Shown: piece after piece, positions 8,453-14,958 of the stretch
Layout: every line of letters begins with the position of its first letter
Position numbering within the stretch: position 1 is the first letter of the stretch
NCBI GenBank assembly: GCA_011321895.1
Contig: DROK01000095.1
Location: forward strand, 1 to 16,644
DNA: 16,644 nucleotides
Direction of reading: 5' to 3'
DNA from: Thermodesulfatator atlanticus
GTDB lineage: Bacteria > Desulfobacterota > Thermodesulfobacteria > Thermodesulfobacteriales > Thermodesulfatatoraceae
Made by a program: the position numbers and the translations under genes
Notes under the pieces: model-generated
What the model saw: only the letters and a program-made list of their open reading frames with translations
The model's database searches: none
What the model was told of the DNA's origin: nothing

Positions 8453-10081
8453 GTGCGTTTAGCGGTGTGGGTCTTAATCGGGTGGTGGTTGGGCGTGGCC
8501 ACGGTGTGGGGAAGTGTAAGGGGGCAAAACGTTGGGGAACAAATAGCGGCCCCCAAATATTTTAAGCCCCCGGTATCTACCGCGGATCATAGCAAATTTG
8601 AGGCCTTAAAGAAGGACTTTAAAAGCCCACAGGAAGTTACCAAGGCCTGCCTCTCCTGCCACAATAAAGCCGGAGAACAGTTCAAAAAGACCCTTCATTT
8701 TACGTGGACCTGGCGGGGCAAAGATGGCCGGTTATACGGCAAGGCCCACGTGATAAATAACTACTGAGTGGCGGTTACCTCTAACTGGTGCAGGTGCACC
8801 AGCTGTCACGCCGGTTACGGATGGAAAGACAAAAATTTTGATTTCAACAAAGTAGAAAATATCGATTGTCTGGTCTGCCACGATACCACCGGGACGTACA
8901 AGAAGTTTCCTACCGATTGCGGTTACCCACCCTTAAAGGACAAGGTCTTTGCCGGCAAAAAGCTCTTTAAGGCGGTAAATCTTTCCTTTGTAGCCCAACA
9001 CGTAGGGCCTTCCACCAGGGAATCCTGCGGTAAATGCCACTTCTATAGCGGTGGTGGCGACGGGGTAAAGCGGGGAGACATCGATTCCACCTTGATCGCC
9101 CCGGACAAAAAACTTGACGTTCACATGGACGCCAAGGGGCTTAATTTTACCTGTGCTACTTGCCATACCACCACCGCCCATGAAATTGACGGGCGTCACT
9201 ACGATACACCTGCCCCTGGAGGGCTGGCGCTTGCCTTTCCCAAATATGAGGGGCACCGGGTGCGGTGTGAGTCCTGCCACGGGCTGCGCCCCCACCGGCC
9301 CAAGCAAAAGCTCTTTGATTGGCGGCTGGTAAAACTCAACGACCATACGGACCGGGTGGCCTGCCAGACGTGTCATATCCCCCTTTATGCCCGGGGGCGT
9401 CCTACCAATATTTACTGGGATTGGTCCACCGCAGGCCAGTTCAAAGACGGAAAACCCATAGTCAAAATGGGGCCTCTGGGAAGACCTGTTTACCATTCCA
9501 AAAAAGGGACCCTCAAGTGGGGGAGGGATCTGGTCCCTGTCTACCGCTGGTACAACGGCACCTATTCCTATATCCTGCCGGGAGAAAAAGTAGAAGCAGG
9601 CCCAGAGCCCATTGAGATCATAAAACCGAACGGGAGCCCCACTGATCCCAAAGCCCGTATCTTTCCCTTCAAACCACACCTGGGTAAACAACCTTACGAT
9701 CCGGTAAACAAGACTTTGATTATTCCCAAACTTTTTGGCCCCAAGGGCAGCGGGGCCTTCTGGGCTGACCATGACTGGAAAGCGGCAGCGGCGGCGGGGA
9801 TGGCGGCGGCGGGGCTGCCTTTCAGCGGAGAGGTCACTTTTGTCAAAACGATCTATTACCACGCGCTTTCTCATATGGTGGCTCCCAAGGAGGACGCCTT
9901 AAAATGCGGGGCCTGTCATATAAGAAAGGGAGGGCGTCTGGCTGACATCAGCGGGGTCTATCTGCCCGGACGGGACCGTGTGCCCGAGCTTGACAAAATC
10001 GGAGCCACCCTTTGCCTGATAGCCCTTTGTTTGGTTACGATTCACGGCCTGGCAAGGATCATCTTGGCCTTTAAAAAGTAG
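8453..10081 (+). CDS. Octaheme c-type cytochrome, tetrathionate reductase family, with predicted selenocysteine at an in-frame TGA
   Basis: Read through the TGA at 8765-8767 this is one 542-residue protein. It has a signal peptide (MRLAVWVLIGWWLGVATVWG), eight CXXCH haem c sites (first Cys at 66, 115, 139, 192, 234, 272, 304 and 485) and a C-terminal membrane helix (about 516-539, ending AFKK), so the haem domain sits outside the membrane. Blocks such as ADHSKFEALK, INNY-U, CTSCHAGYGWKD, CLVCHDTTGTYKK, CHFYSGGGDGVK, ACQTCHIPLYARGR and HMVAPKE match the octaheme tetrathionate reductase (OTR) family; the Shewanella member reduces tetrathionate, nitrite and hydroxylamine in vitro. The TGA is residue 105, where I recall relatives having Cys (INNFC). 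Start: GTG 8453 with AAGGGGGTG (8438-8446) 6 bases upstream; GTG 8444 lies inside that site. A GTG right after the TGA would give a leaderless seven-haem fragment, which I reject. True substrate is unknown. Confidence 0.88.
8765..8767 (+). other. Predicted selenocysteine codon (TGA)
   Basis: This in-frame TGA lies between AACTAC (Asn-Tyr) and GTGGCGGTT in the octaheme gene. One base separates it from TGC or TGT. The frame is open on both sides with no frameshift, haem 1 lies before it and haems 2-8 after it, and a SECIS-like hairpin follows at a suitable distance. These facts favour recoding over a nonsense mutation. The selenocysteine machinery itself cannot be seen in this window. Confidence 0.82.
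8770..8812 (+). promoter_or_regulatory. Predicted bacterial SECIS element (SelB-binding mRNA hairpin)
   Basis: The core CTGGTGCAGGTGCACCAG (8785-8802) folds as a perfect 7-bp stem, CUGGUGC with GCACCAG, closed by the tetraloop AGGU. The loop Gs are 26 and 27 bases after the UGA, inside the roughly 16-37 base window known for bacterial SECIS elements, which need a G early in the apical loop. GGCG (8770-8773) can pair with CGCC (8809-8812) to form a lower helix. The upper part resembles the E. coli fdhF minihelix as I remember it (GGU-U-GCAGGUCUGCACC), without its bulged U. The element lies inside the coding sequence, as bacterial SECIS elements do. Confidence 0.78.
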
Positions 10082-10093
10082 GGGGTGAAAGGA

Positions 10094-10684
10094 ATGGCCC
10101 AAAAACTTTACCTCTATTCCCGGTTTGAAAGGTTTTGGCACTGGTCTCAGGCGGCATTGATCATCTTCCTTTTACTTACCGGTTTTGAGATCCACGGCAG
10201 CCTGGAGATATTCGGTTATGAAAAGGCCTACCTTTACCACGTTTATGCCGGCGTTGCCCTGGTAATTCTCACGGCCTTTGCCATCTTCTGGCATTTGACG
10301 ACCGGGGCCTGGCGGCATTATTGGCCGGTCAAAGAGAAGATTCCCCAGATCTGCTATTACTACGTAATAGGGATCTTCCGGGGAGAACCTCACCCCTTTG
10401 AAAAAAGACCAGACCAAAAACTTAATCCCTTGCAGAGACTGGCCTATATCTTTTTGAAGCTTATCCTCTTTCCCCTCCAATTCATTACCGCCTTTCTCCT
10501 GCTTACATATCAATGGTGGTCTTATCTGGGGATCGAGGCCACCTTCAGGAAGGTGGCGCTTTGGCATACTGCGGGCGCTTTCGCCTTTCTCTTCTTCCTC
10601 ATAATTCATACTTACTTAACCACTACCGGCAGACCCTGGTACAACCACATCCGGGGTATGATCCTGGGCTGGGAAGAGGTATAG
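10094..10684 (+). CDS. Cytochrome b subunit (FdnI/PhsC-like), quinone-side partner of the octaheme cytochrome
   Basis: A 196-residue integral membrane protein with four predicted helices (about 18-35, 47-70, 118-142 and 155-178). Histidines fit the di-haem b pattern of formate dehydrogenase gamma, hydrogenase cytochrome b and thiosulfate reductase PhsC: His16 (RFWHW), His49 (YLYHVYAGV), His158 (LWHTAGA) and His172 (IIHTY), the last two 14 residues apart. Such subunits exchange electrons between the quinone pool and a periplasmic partner. It begins 12 bases after the octaheme stop; ATG 10094 is chosen because GGGGGTG (10081-10087) lies 6 bases upstream, the same ribosome site and spacing as the octaheme gene. 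An in-frame GTG at 10085 lies inside that site. Together they likely form a membrane-bound quinol-linked reductase; the direction of electron flow is inference. Confidence 0.9.
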   Translation: MAQKLYLYSRFERFWHWSQAALIIFLLLTGFEIHGSLEIFGYEKAYLYHVYAGVALVILTAFAIFWHLTTGAWRHYWPVKEKIPQICYYYVIGIFRGEPHPFEKRPDQKLNPLQRLAYIFLKLILFPLQFITAFLLLTYQWWSYLGIEATFRKVALWHTAGAFAFLFFLIIHTYLTTTGRPWYNHIRGMILGWEEV

Positions 10685-10703
10685 GGGGAAATTTATTTCC
10701 CCC
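10684..10703 (+). terminator. Hairpin at the end of the octaheme-cytochrome b operon
   Basis: GGGGGAAA (10684-10691) and TTTCCCCC (10696-10703) form a perfect 8-bp stem with loop TTTA, beginning at the last base of the cytochrome b stop codon. The T-rich tract CTTTTATTTT comes only about 8 bases later, so it is not a textbook terminator; it may terminate inefficiently or protect the 3' end. It separates this operon from the HD-GYP gene. Confidence 0.5.
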
Positions 10704-10743
10704 TCCCTCAACTTTTATTTTCCCCCGGCCGATTAACATTTTG

Positions 10744-12060
10744 ATGGTGCGTGAGACCTGTATCAACCTGAACAATTTTTTCCTCTCTGTTTCTGACGCC
10801 ATTGATCTTTCCAGCACCGCCATTTCCCTCCACCAGATGCGGACCACTTATATCGCCTGGCAACTGGCCAAGGAGGCCCTCCTGCCGCCGGAGACATGTA
10901 AGCGCATTTACATGGCTGCCCTTTTTCACGATATCGGGGCCCTGGATCCCCGCGAAAAAGTACAGCTTCATCGGTTTGAATCCGCCAACGTAGAAATACA
11001 CGCCATCGTGGGAGCGGCCCTCTTTTCTTCCATCTGGCTTTTGGCCCCGGCTGCACCCCTGGTCCGTTACCACCATACCCCCTGGCGGGCCTGGCGGAGA
11101 CGGGGGATCAACCTGCACGAAGACAACGTCTTAGAAAGCCAGTTCCTCAACCTGGCCGATTTTGTGGAACGGTGTATTCGGCGCGACGTTTATATTTTGC
11201 TTCAGGTAACAAATATTCGTCAAAAAGTCCGCCGGTTGAGCGGAGAAGACTTCCATCCCGAAGTGGTTGATCTCTTTGAAAATATCGCCCGTCAAGAAGC
11301 CTTCTGGCTGGACATAACCAACCCGCGCATCTATTCGCTCCTTTTGAACCGAGGCCCTTTAGAAAGGGTCGAAATTGATATCGATAGTATCGCGCGGCTT
11401 ACCCAATTTTTCCGCAAGATTATAGACTTCCGTTCCCGGTTTACCGCCACCCATTCGGTAGGCGTAGCCTCCACGGCGGTCATGCTTTCTAAGTTTTTGC
11501 GTTTTAACGAAAAGGAAATCACCCTGGTCGAGATCGCCGGGAATCTGCATGATCTTGGCAAGCTGGCCATTCCGGCGGAAATCCTGGAAAAACCCGGGAA
11601 ATTGACCCGGGAAGAAGTAGCGATCATAAAACAGCACCCCTACTATACTTTTACCATCCTTGATTCCATCGGAGGCTTTGAACAGATTGCCGAATGGGCG
11701 GCCTGTCACCACGAAAAGCTGGACGGTTCAGGTTACCCCTTCCACTTAAGCGCGGGAGATTTGAGCTTGGGGGCCCGTATTCTGGCCGTGGCGGACATCT
11801 TTACCGCCCTGGTGGAAGACCGCCCCTACCGGGCCGGGTTAAAAGAAAAAGAGGTCTGGCGGATCATGAAAGATATGGCCCAACGAAACCTCATTGACCG
11901 CATCATCGTGGAGGTCCTCTTTGACAACTTCGCCCAGATTTTGGGTTTTGTAAGAGACAAACAACAGAGGGTAAAGGAACAGTTCGAAGAGATCCAGAAG
12001 GTCGGCTTAATGGGCGAGGAAAGCCCGGATGGTATCTTCGCGTGCGTTAATTCCCTTTAA
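10744..12060 (+). CDS. Tandem HD / HD-GYP protein, probable cyclic di-GMP phosphodiesterase
   Basis: The 438-residue cytoplasmic protein has two HD-superfamily domains and no sensor or membrane segment. The first (about 25-160) keeps metal-ligand-like residues (His62-Asp63 in FHDIGALDP, His110-His111 in YHHTPW) but lacks GYP. The second (about 240-415) is canonical: His269-Asp270 in LHDLGKLAIP, His322-His323 and HHEKLDGSGYP with Gly330-Tyr-Pro332, then ADIFTALVEDRPYR. HD-GYP domains hydrolyse c-di-GMP to pGpG or GMP. ATG 10744 (or TTG 10741) is the likely start; no clear ribosome site precedes it, and a longer frame open from 10513 only crosses cytochrome b and the hairpin. The last 54 bases overlap the convergent RNase gene. 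Its place opposite the diguanylate cyclase across the redox operon suggests a functional pair (inference). Confidence 0.88.
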   Translation: MVRETCINLNNFFLSVSDAIDLSSTAISLHQMRTTYIAWQLAKEALLPPETCKRIYMAALFHDIGALDPREKVQLHRFESANVEIHAIVGAALFSSIWLLAPAAPLVRYHHTPWRAWRRRGINLHEDNVLESQFLNLADFVERCIRRDVYILLQVTNIRQKVRRLSGEDFHPEVVDLFENIARQEAFWLDITNPRIYSLLLNRGPLERVEIDIDSIARLTQFFRKIIDFRSRFTATHSVGVASTAVMLSKFLRFNEKEITLVEIAGNLHDLGKLAIPAEILEKPGKLTREEVAIIKQHPYYTFTILDSIGGFEQIAEWAACHHEKLDGSGYPFHLSAGDLSLGARILAVADIFTALVEDRPYRAGLKEKEVWRIMKDMAQRNLIDRIIVEVLFDNFAQILGFVRDKQQRVKEQFEEIQKVGLMGEESPDGIFACVNSL

Positions 12061-13998
12061 AACCACTTTTAACCGGCTCCCCGGCTCTACCCGGAAAGAA
12101 GGCGGGAGGGGGACGTCCACCGTGATCATGTAATCCAGCAGCAGGACCTTGGCCTTGCGTTGATGAAGGTCTACGACCAGGGCGTCCAGGGGTTTGTGGC
12201 GGGCGTTTTCTTTGAGATATTTAAGCAGCCAGTACCGGTAGGTGCGGTTTTTGACCGTGTTGGCCACTTCCAGGGCGTGAGATAGCTGTTTTAAGAAATT
12301 TTCCAGCTCTTCCCGGCTGAACAAGGCCTCCCCTGTGGTCAGAAAATGGCAGAGCTGGTGCTCCATAATGAGATCCAGGGCCCGCCTCAAGGGGGAGGTC
12401 ACGGTGGTGTAACAACTAAGCCCCAGTCCGTGGTGAAACTCCGGGGTCAGGAGCATCTCTCCCCGGGAAAGCTGTCTTAACTGCAAGAAATTTAAGAGGA
12501 TATCGTCTTCTTGTCCCTCTATCAGTCGCTCTTTGGGTTTGGGCTGGCTGCGGAAGATGGCAGGAATATTCTTTTCTTTTAAAAATCTGGCGGCCAGATA
12601 ATTGGCCAGGATCATGTATTCCGAGACGAGAAAACGGGAGCCGGTAAGTTCAATCCTTTCCAGCCGAATCTCCCCGTCCTCCACCCTGATCATGATTTCC
12701 GGCAAATAGACCGGCAGGGCCCCGGCTTTGATACGTTTCTGAAACAGTTTTTCCGCCAACTGATAAAGGGGTTTTAGTTCGGCCTCAAGGCGTTGGTCTG
12801 CTTCTTCGTAGGTTAGTCTCTGGGCTACTTTGATGATGGAACGGGTTATTTCAAAATTTTGGATCTCACCCTGGTGGTCAAGTAATACCAGGAAAGAAAG
12901 GGCGGGTTTCACTTCACCGGCCTTAAGGCTCGCGGCCTCTTCCGAAATTATCCTGGGCAGCATGGGAATAATCCGGTCTGGCAGGTAGAGGGTGGTACCG
13001 CGGTTAAGGGCCTCCTGAAAAATCGCGCTTCTGGGAGGCACGAAGGCGGCTACGTCGGCGATGTGGATGCCCACTTCAAGGCCGTTTTCGGTCTCCCGGA
13101 AATGTAGAGCGTCGTCGAAATCCCTGGTTTCTGGGCCGTCGATGGTAACGGGGCAGAGGGCGGTAAGGTCCCGCCGACCTTCTTCAGTAAAACCCCGTTC
13201 AACCAGCGCTCTGGCCTCTTTTTCCACTTCCTCCGGGAATTCTTCCCGGATGTCAAAACGGAGGAGCTCAAGGTTTTCGTCTTCCGTAAAAACCCCGGTG
13301 GCCACCAAAAGGCCAAAGACCCGGGAAGGACGGTCCGCCCCTATTCTCTTTAACAATTCTTTGGTCTCCCGGGCGTTCTGGGCCTCTTCCCCGAAGAGGA
13401 GATATTCCTTAAGGGCCTTTAACCAGTAATCTTTGATCTCTTCCTTGACGGGATATTCTTGGCCGCTAAGGAGGGCCGAAAGCCAGGCAGCTCCCTCTTC
13501 CCGGCGGGCCAGCCGTTCCGCCTCTTTGCGCCGGGCCTCTTGCAGGCGGGCCACTTCTTGGCGGGAATGGATCAGGATCCTTCCTTCCCGAAAGCGAAAG
13601 TAGAGCCGATCCTCGAGCACCGCCCGGATGAGGGCGGCTACGTGGTCGTCGTCCACGCCCTGGCCGAAATAGATTTCCGCCAGCTCTTCCGGTTCCATCT
13701 CTTCGGCTTCGTCCACCACCAGTTCCCAAAGGTCTGCCAGGTCAATTTCTTCCTTGAGTTTTTCCCGCCGCTCGTGGGCGGTCTTTAAGATTTCGAGTTG
13801 TTCCTGACGGTGGCTGGCCCGGAAGGCCTTCTGGGAGACGTGGAGAACCCGGGTACGGGGCAGGAGTTCTTCTCGCCCGGAAAGGAGCAGCACCCTGAGG
13901 CGCCGGTCCTTTTGGCCGAGACAATAGGCCGTCTGGACCCTGCCCTGCTCCGCAAACTCTATCAGGTGGCCGGCTAGATCCTTTTCCTTAACCTTCAC
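12007..13998 (-). CDS. RNase II/RNase R family exoribonuclease (RNB domain)
   Basis: A 663-residue 3'-to-5' exoribonuclease of the RNB family. The catalytic acidic cluster is intact: Asp287, Asp293, Asp295 and Asp296 in DGPETRDFDDAL, with spacing identical to RNase II. HIADVAAFV, LPDRIIPMLPRIISEE and SLKAGEVKPALSF follow, and the C-terminus (about 630-663) looks like a small S1-type OB fold. A Lys/Glu-rich segment of about 80-200 replaces obvious cold-shock motifs, so I do not choose between rnb and rnr. It starts at GTG 13998 with AAGGGG just upstream, overlapping the hisA stop by 11 bases, so it is translated with hisA. Its 3' end overlaps the HD-GYP gene tail-to-tail by 54 bases with no terminator visible between them. 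Confidence 0.9.
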   Translation of the reverse strand: MKVKEKDLAGHLIEFAEQGRVQTAYCLGQKDRRLRVLLLSGREELLPRTRVLHVSQKAFRASHRQEQLEILKTAHERREKLKEEIDLADLWELVVDEAEEMEPEELAEIYFGQGVDDDHVAALIRAVLEDRLYFRFREGRILIHSRQEVARLQEARRKEAERLARREEGAAWLSALLSGQEYPVKEEIKDYWLKALKEYLLFGEEAQNARETKELLKRIGADRPSRVFGLLVATGVFTEDENLELLRFDIREEFPEEVEKEARALVERGFTEEGRRDLTALCPVTIDGPETRDFDDALHFRETENGLEVGIHIADVAAFVPPRSAIFQEALNRGTTLYLPDRIIPMLPRIISEEAASLKAGEVKPALSFLVLLDHQGEIQNFEITRSIIKVAQRLTYEEADQRLEAELKPLYQLAEKLFQKRIKAGALPVYLPEIMIRVEDGEIRLERIELTGSRFLVSEYMILANYLAARFLKEKNIPAIFRSQPKPKERLIEGQEDDILLNFLQLRQLSRGEMLLTPEFHHGLGLSCYTTVTSPLRRALDLIMEHQLCHFLTTGEALFSREELENFLKQLSHALEVANTVKNRTYRYWLLKYLKENARHKPLDALVVDLHQRKAKVLLLDYMITVDVPLPPSFRVEPGSRLKVVLKGINAREDTIRAFLAH

Positions 13999-14725
13999 TT
14001 TTCCCCTTGGCCAGCGCGATGGCTTCTTTTAGATCCAGGGCCCCGGTATAGATGGCCCGTCCGGTAATGACTCCTTCCAGCCCCAGCTCTTCCAAAGGCA
14101 GAAGGGTCTCAATATCCCTTATACTTGAGACCCCTCCGGCCAAATAGACCGGCAGGGAAACGGTTTCCAGAAGGGGGATCACCCGCTTGAGATTTACCCC
14201 CTCCTCCGTACCGTCCCGGGTGATGTCGGTAAAAATGAGGGCCCGCAGCCCGACGTCTTCCAACATCTTGGCCAATTCCAGATAATGGATTGAACTTTCT
14301 TCCGTCCACCCCTCCACCGCTACCATGTCTCCCCGTACGTCTATGCTCACCACGATATGGCCGGGGAAGAGGCGGCAGGCCTCCCGCACCAACTCAGGCT
14401 TACGGCAGGCAATGGTGCCAAGGATTACCCGGTCCGCCCCCGCTTCCAGGTAGGTTTCGATGGTCTTTAGGTCTCTGATGCCCCCTCCCACTTCTACGGG
14501 GACAGAGAGGTTTTCGATTATTTTTTTGATGAGCGCTAAATGGACGGCCCGGCCCTCTTTGGCCCCGGAAAGGTCGATTACGTGAATCAATTCCGCCCCG
14601 GCGGCTTCAAACTGCCTGGCCAGGGGAACCGGGTCGTGGCTATAAACCGTCTCTTTTTGGTAATCACCCTGATAGAGGCGCACACACCGACCGTCTTTGA
14701 GGTCAATCGCAGGTACCACCAACAT
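13988..14725 (-). CDS. hisA: Phosphoribosylformimino-5-aminoimidazole carboxamide ribotide isomerase
   Basis: HisA catalyses the Amadori rearrangement of ProFAR to PRFAR in histidine synthesis, in the cytoplasm. The 245-residue beta/alpha barrel has the catalytic Asp8 in PAIDLKDG and Asp129 in VVSIDVRG, the phosphate-binding VEVGGGIR and YLAGGVSS loops, and FTDITRDGT, all characteristic of HisA rather than HisF. Ribosome site AAGGAG (14731-14736 on the minus strand) lies 5 bases before the ATG at 14725. The other his genes are not in the window. The gene is first of a two-gene minus-strand unit with the RNase gene, whose start lies inside the hisA end. Confidence 0.96.
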   Translation of the reverse strand: MLVVPAIDLKDGRCVRLYQGDYQKETVYSHDPVPLARQFEAAGAELIHVIDLSGAKEGRAVHLALIKKIIENLSVPVEVGGGIRDLKTIETYLEAGADRVILGTIACRKPELVREACRLFPGHIVVSIDVRGDMVAVEGWTEESSIHYLELAKMLEDVGLRALIFTDITRDGTEEGVNLKRVIPLLETVSLPVYLAGGVSSIRDIETLLPLEELGLEGVITGRAIYTGALDLKEAIALAKGKSEG

Positions 14726-14753
14726 ACTTGCTCCTTAGCTTGCGTTTGCCGAT

Positions 14754-14782
14754 AACCTAGCCGGTAAGTTTTTGTTTGGCAA
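14754..14782 (-). promoter_or_regulatory. Candidate promoter for hisA
   Basis: On the minus strand TTGCCA (14782-14777) is followed after 17 bases by TAGGTT (14759-14754), placing the start site near 14747 and leaving a leader of about 22 bases containing the AAGGAG ribosome site. The -35 is good and the -10 fair. Called by consensus and position only. Confidence 0.4.
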
Positions 14783-14840
14783 ATTTCAAACTTTAAGTTA
14801 AATTTAGAGGGCCTGCCAAATAAGTGACCGGTGATCTTTC

Positions 14841-14868
14841 TTGACATTTGGGTCTTGTTTTCTATTAT
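14841..14868 (+). promoter_or_regulatory. Promoter of the rho-rpmE-prfA operon
   Basis: TTGACA (14841-14846), 16 bases, TATTAT (14863-14868): a perfect -35 and a five-of-six -10. Transcription would start near 14875, giving a leader of about 84 bases before the rho ATG. It is the strongest sigma-70-like promoter in the window. Confidence 0.75.
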
Positions 14869-14874
14869 TTAAAG

Positions 14875-14928
14875 TGCCTGCTGGATTTGTGTTAGCTCTC
14901 CCATCGGGCCTTCCCTTTTAAGCAGGCA
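14875..14928 (+). repeat. Inverted repeat in the rho leader
   Basis: TGCCTGCT (14875-14882) and AGCAGGCA (14921-14928) are perfectly complementary over 8 bases and enclose 38 bases of C/T-rich sequence. The first arm starts at the predicted transcription start, so the leader RNA could fold into a long-loop stem ending about 30 bases before rho. It is not followed by a T-run, so it is not an ordinary terminator; rho leaders in other bacteria are sites of autogenous attenuation. Confidence 0.5.
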
Positions 14929-14958
14929 TCAAAGAACGCAAAGAGAGGTGTTTAGGCT

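Noticed and set aside
8444..8767. A separate 107-residue monohaem cytochrome ending at the TGA
   Set aside because: It carries only the first of eight haem sites and stops in the middle of a conserved family block; the same frame continues with the rest of the family directly after the TGA.
8765..8767. Octaheme gene as a pseudogene with a nonsense mutation
   Set aside because: No other disruption is seen in about 1.6 kb, all haem motifs are intact, the stop sits at a Cys position and a SECIS-like hairpin follows. This remains the main alternative if the genome lacks selenocysteine machinery.
9778..9818. GCG/GGC-rich repeat that looks like a simple-sequence tract
   Set aside because: It encodes the Ala-rich KAAAAAGMAAAGLPFSG segment before the last haem. 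As I recall, an AGMxAAGLPxSG block is conserved in octaheme cytochromes, so it is coding sequence, not a mobile or unstable repeat.
8933..9874. 313-codon open frame on the minus strand
   Set aside because: It is the antisense shadow of the octaheme gene; the translation has no recognisable motifs and the plus-strand frame has eight haem sites.
8768..10081. A separate seven-haem cytochrome starting at the GTG after the TGA
   Set aside because: It would lack a signal peptide, so haem attachment outside the membrane would fail. There is no ribosome site, and the start would fall inside the hairpin region.
10513..10743. Upstream extension of the HD-GYP frame
   Set aside because: The extension overlaps the cytochrome b gene and the 10684-10703 hairpin, gives no sensible domain, and the HD domain begins just after the ATG at 10744.
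14726..14840. A possible small RNA or riboswitch in the hisA-rho gap
   Set aside because: I see promoter-like elements and A/T-rich sequence but no conserved riboswitch or tRNA-like structure that I recognise.
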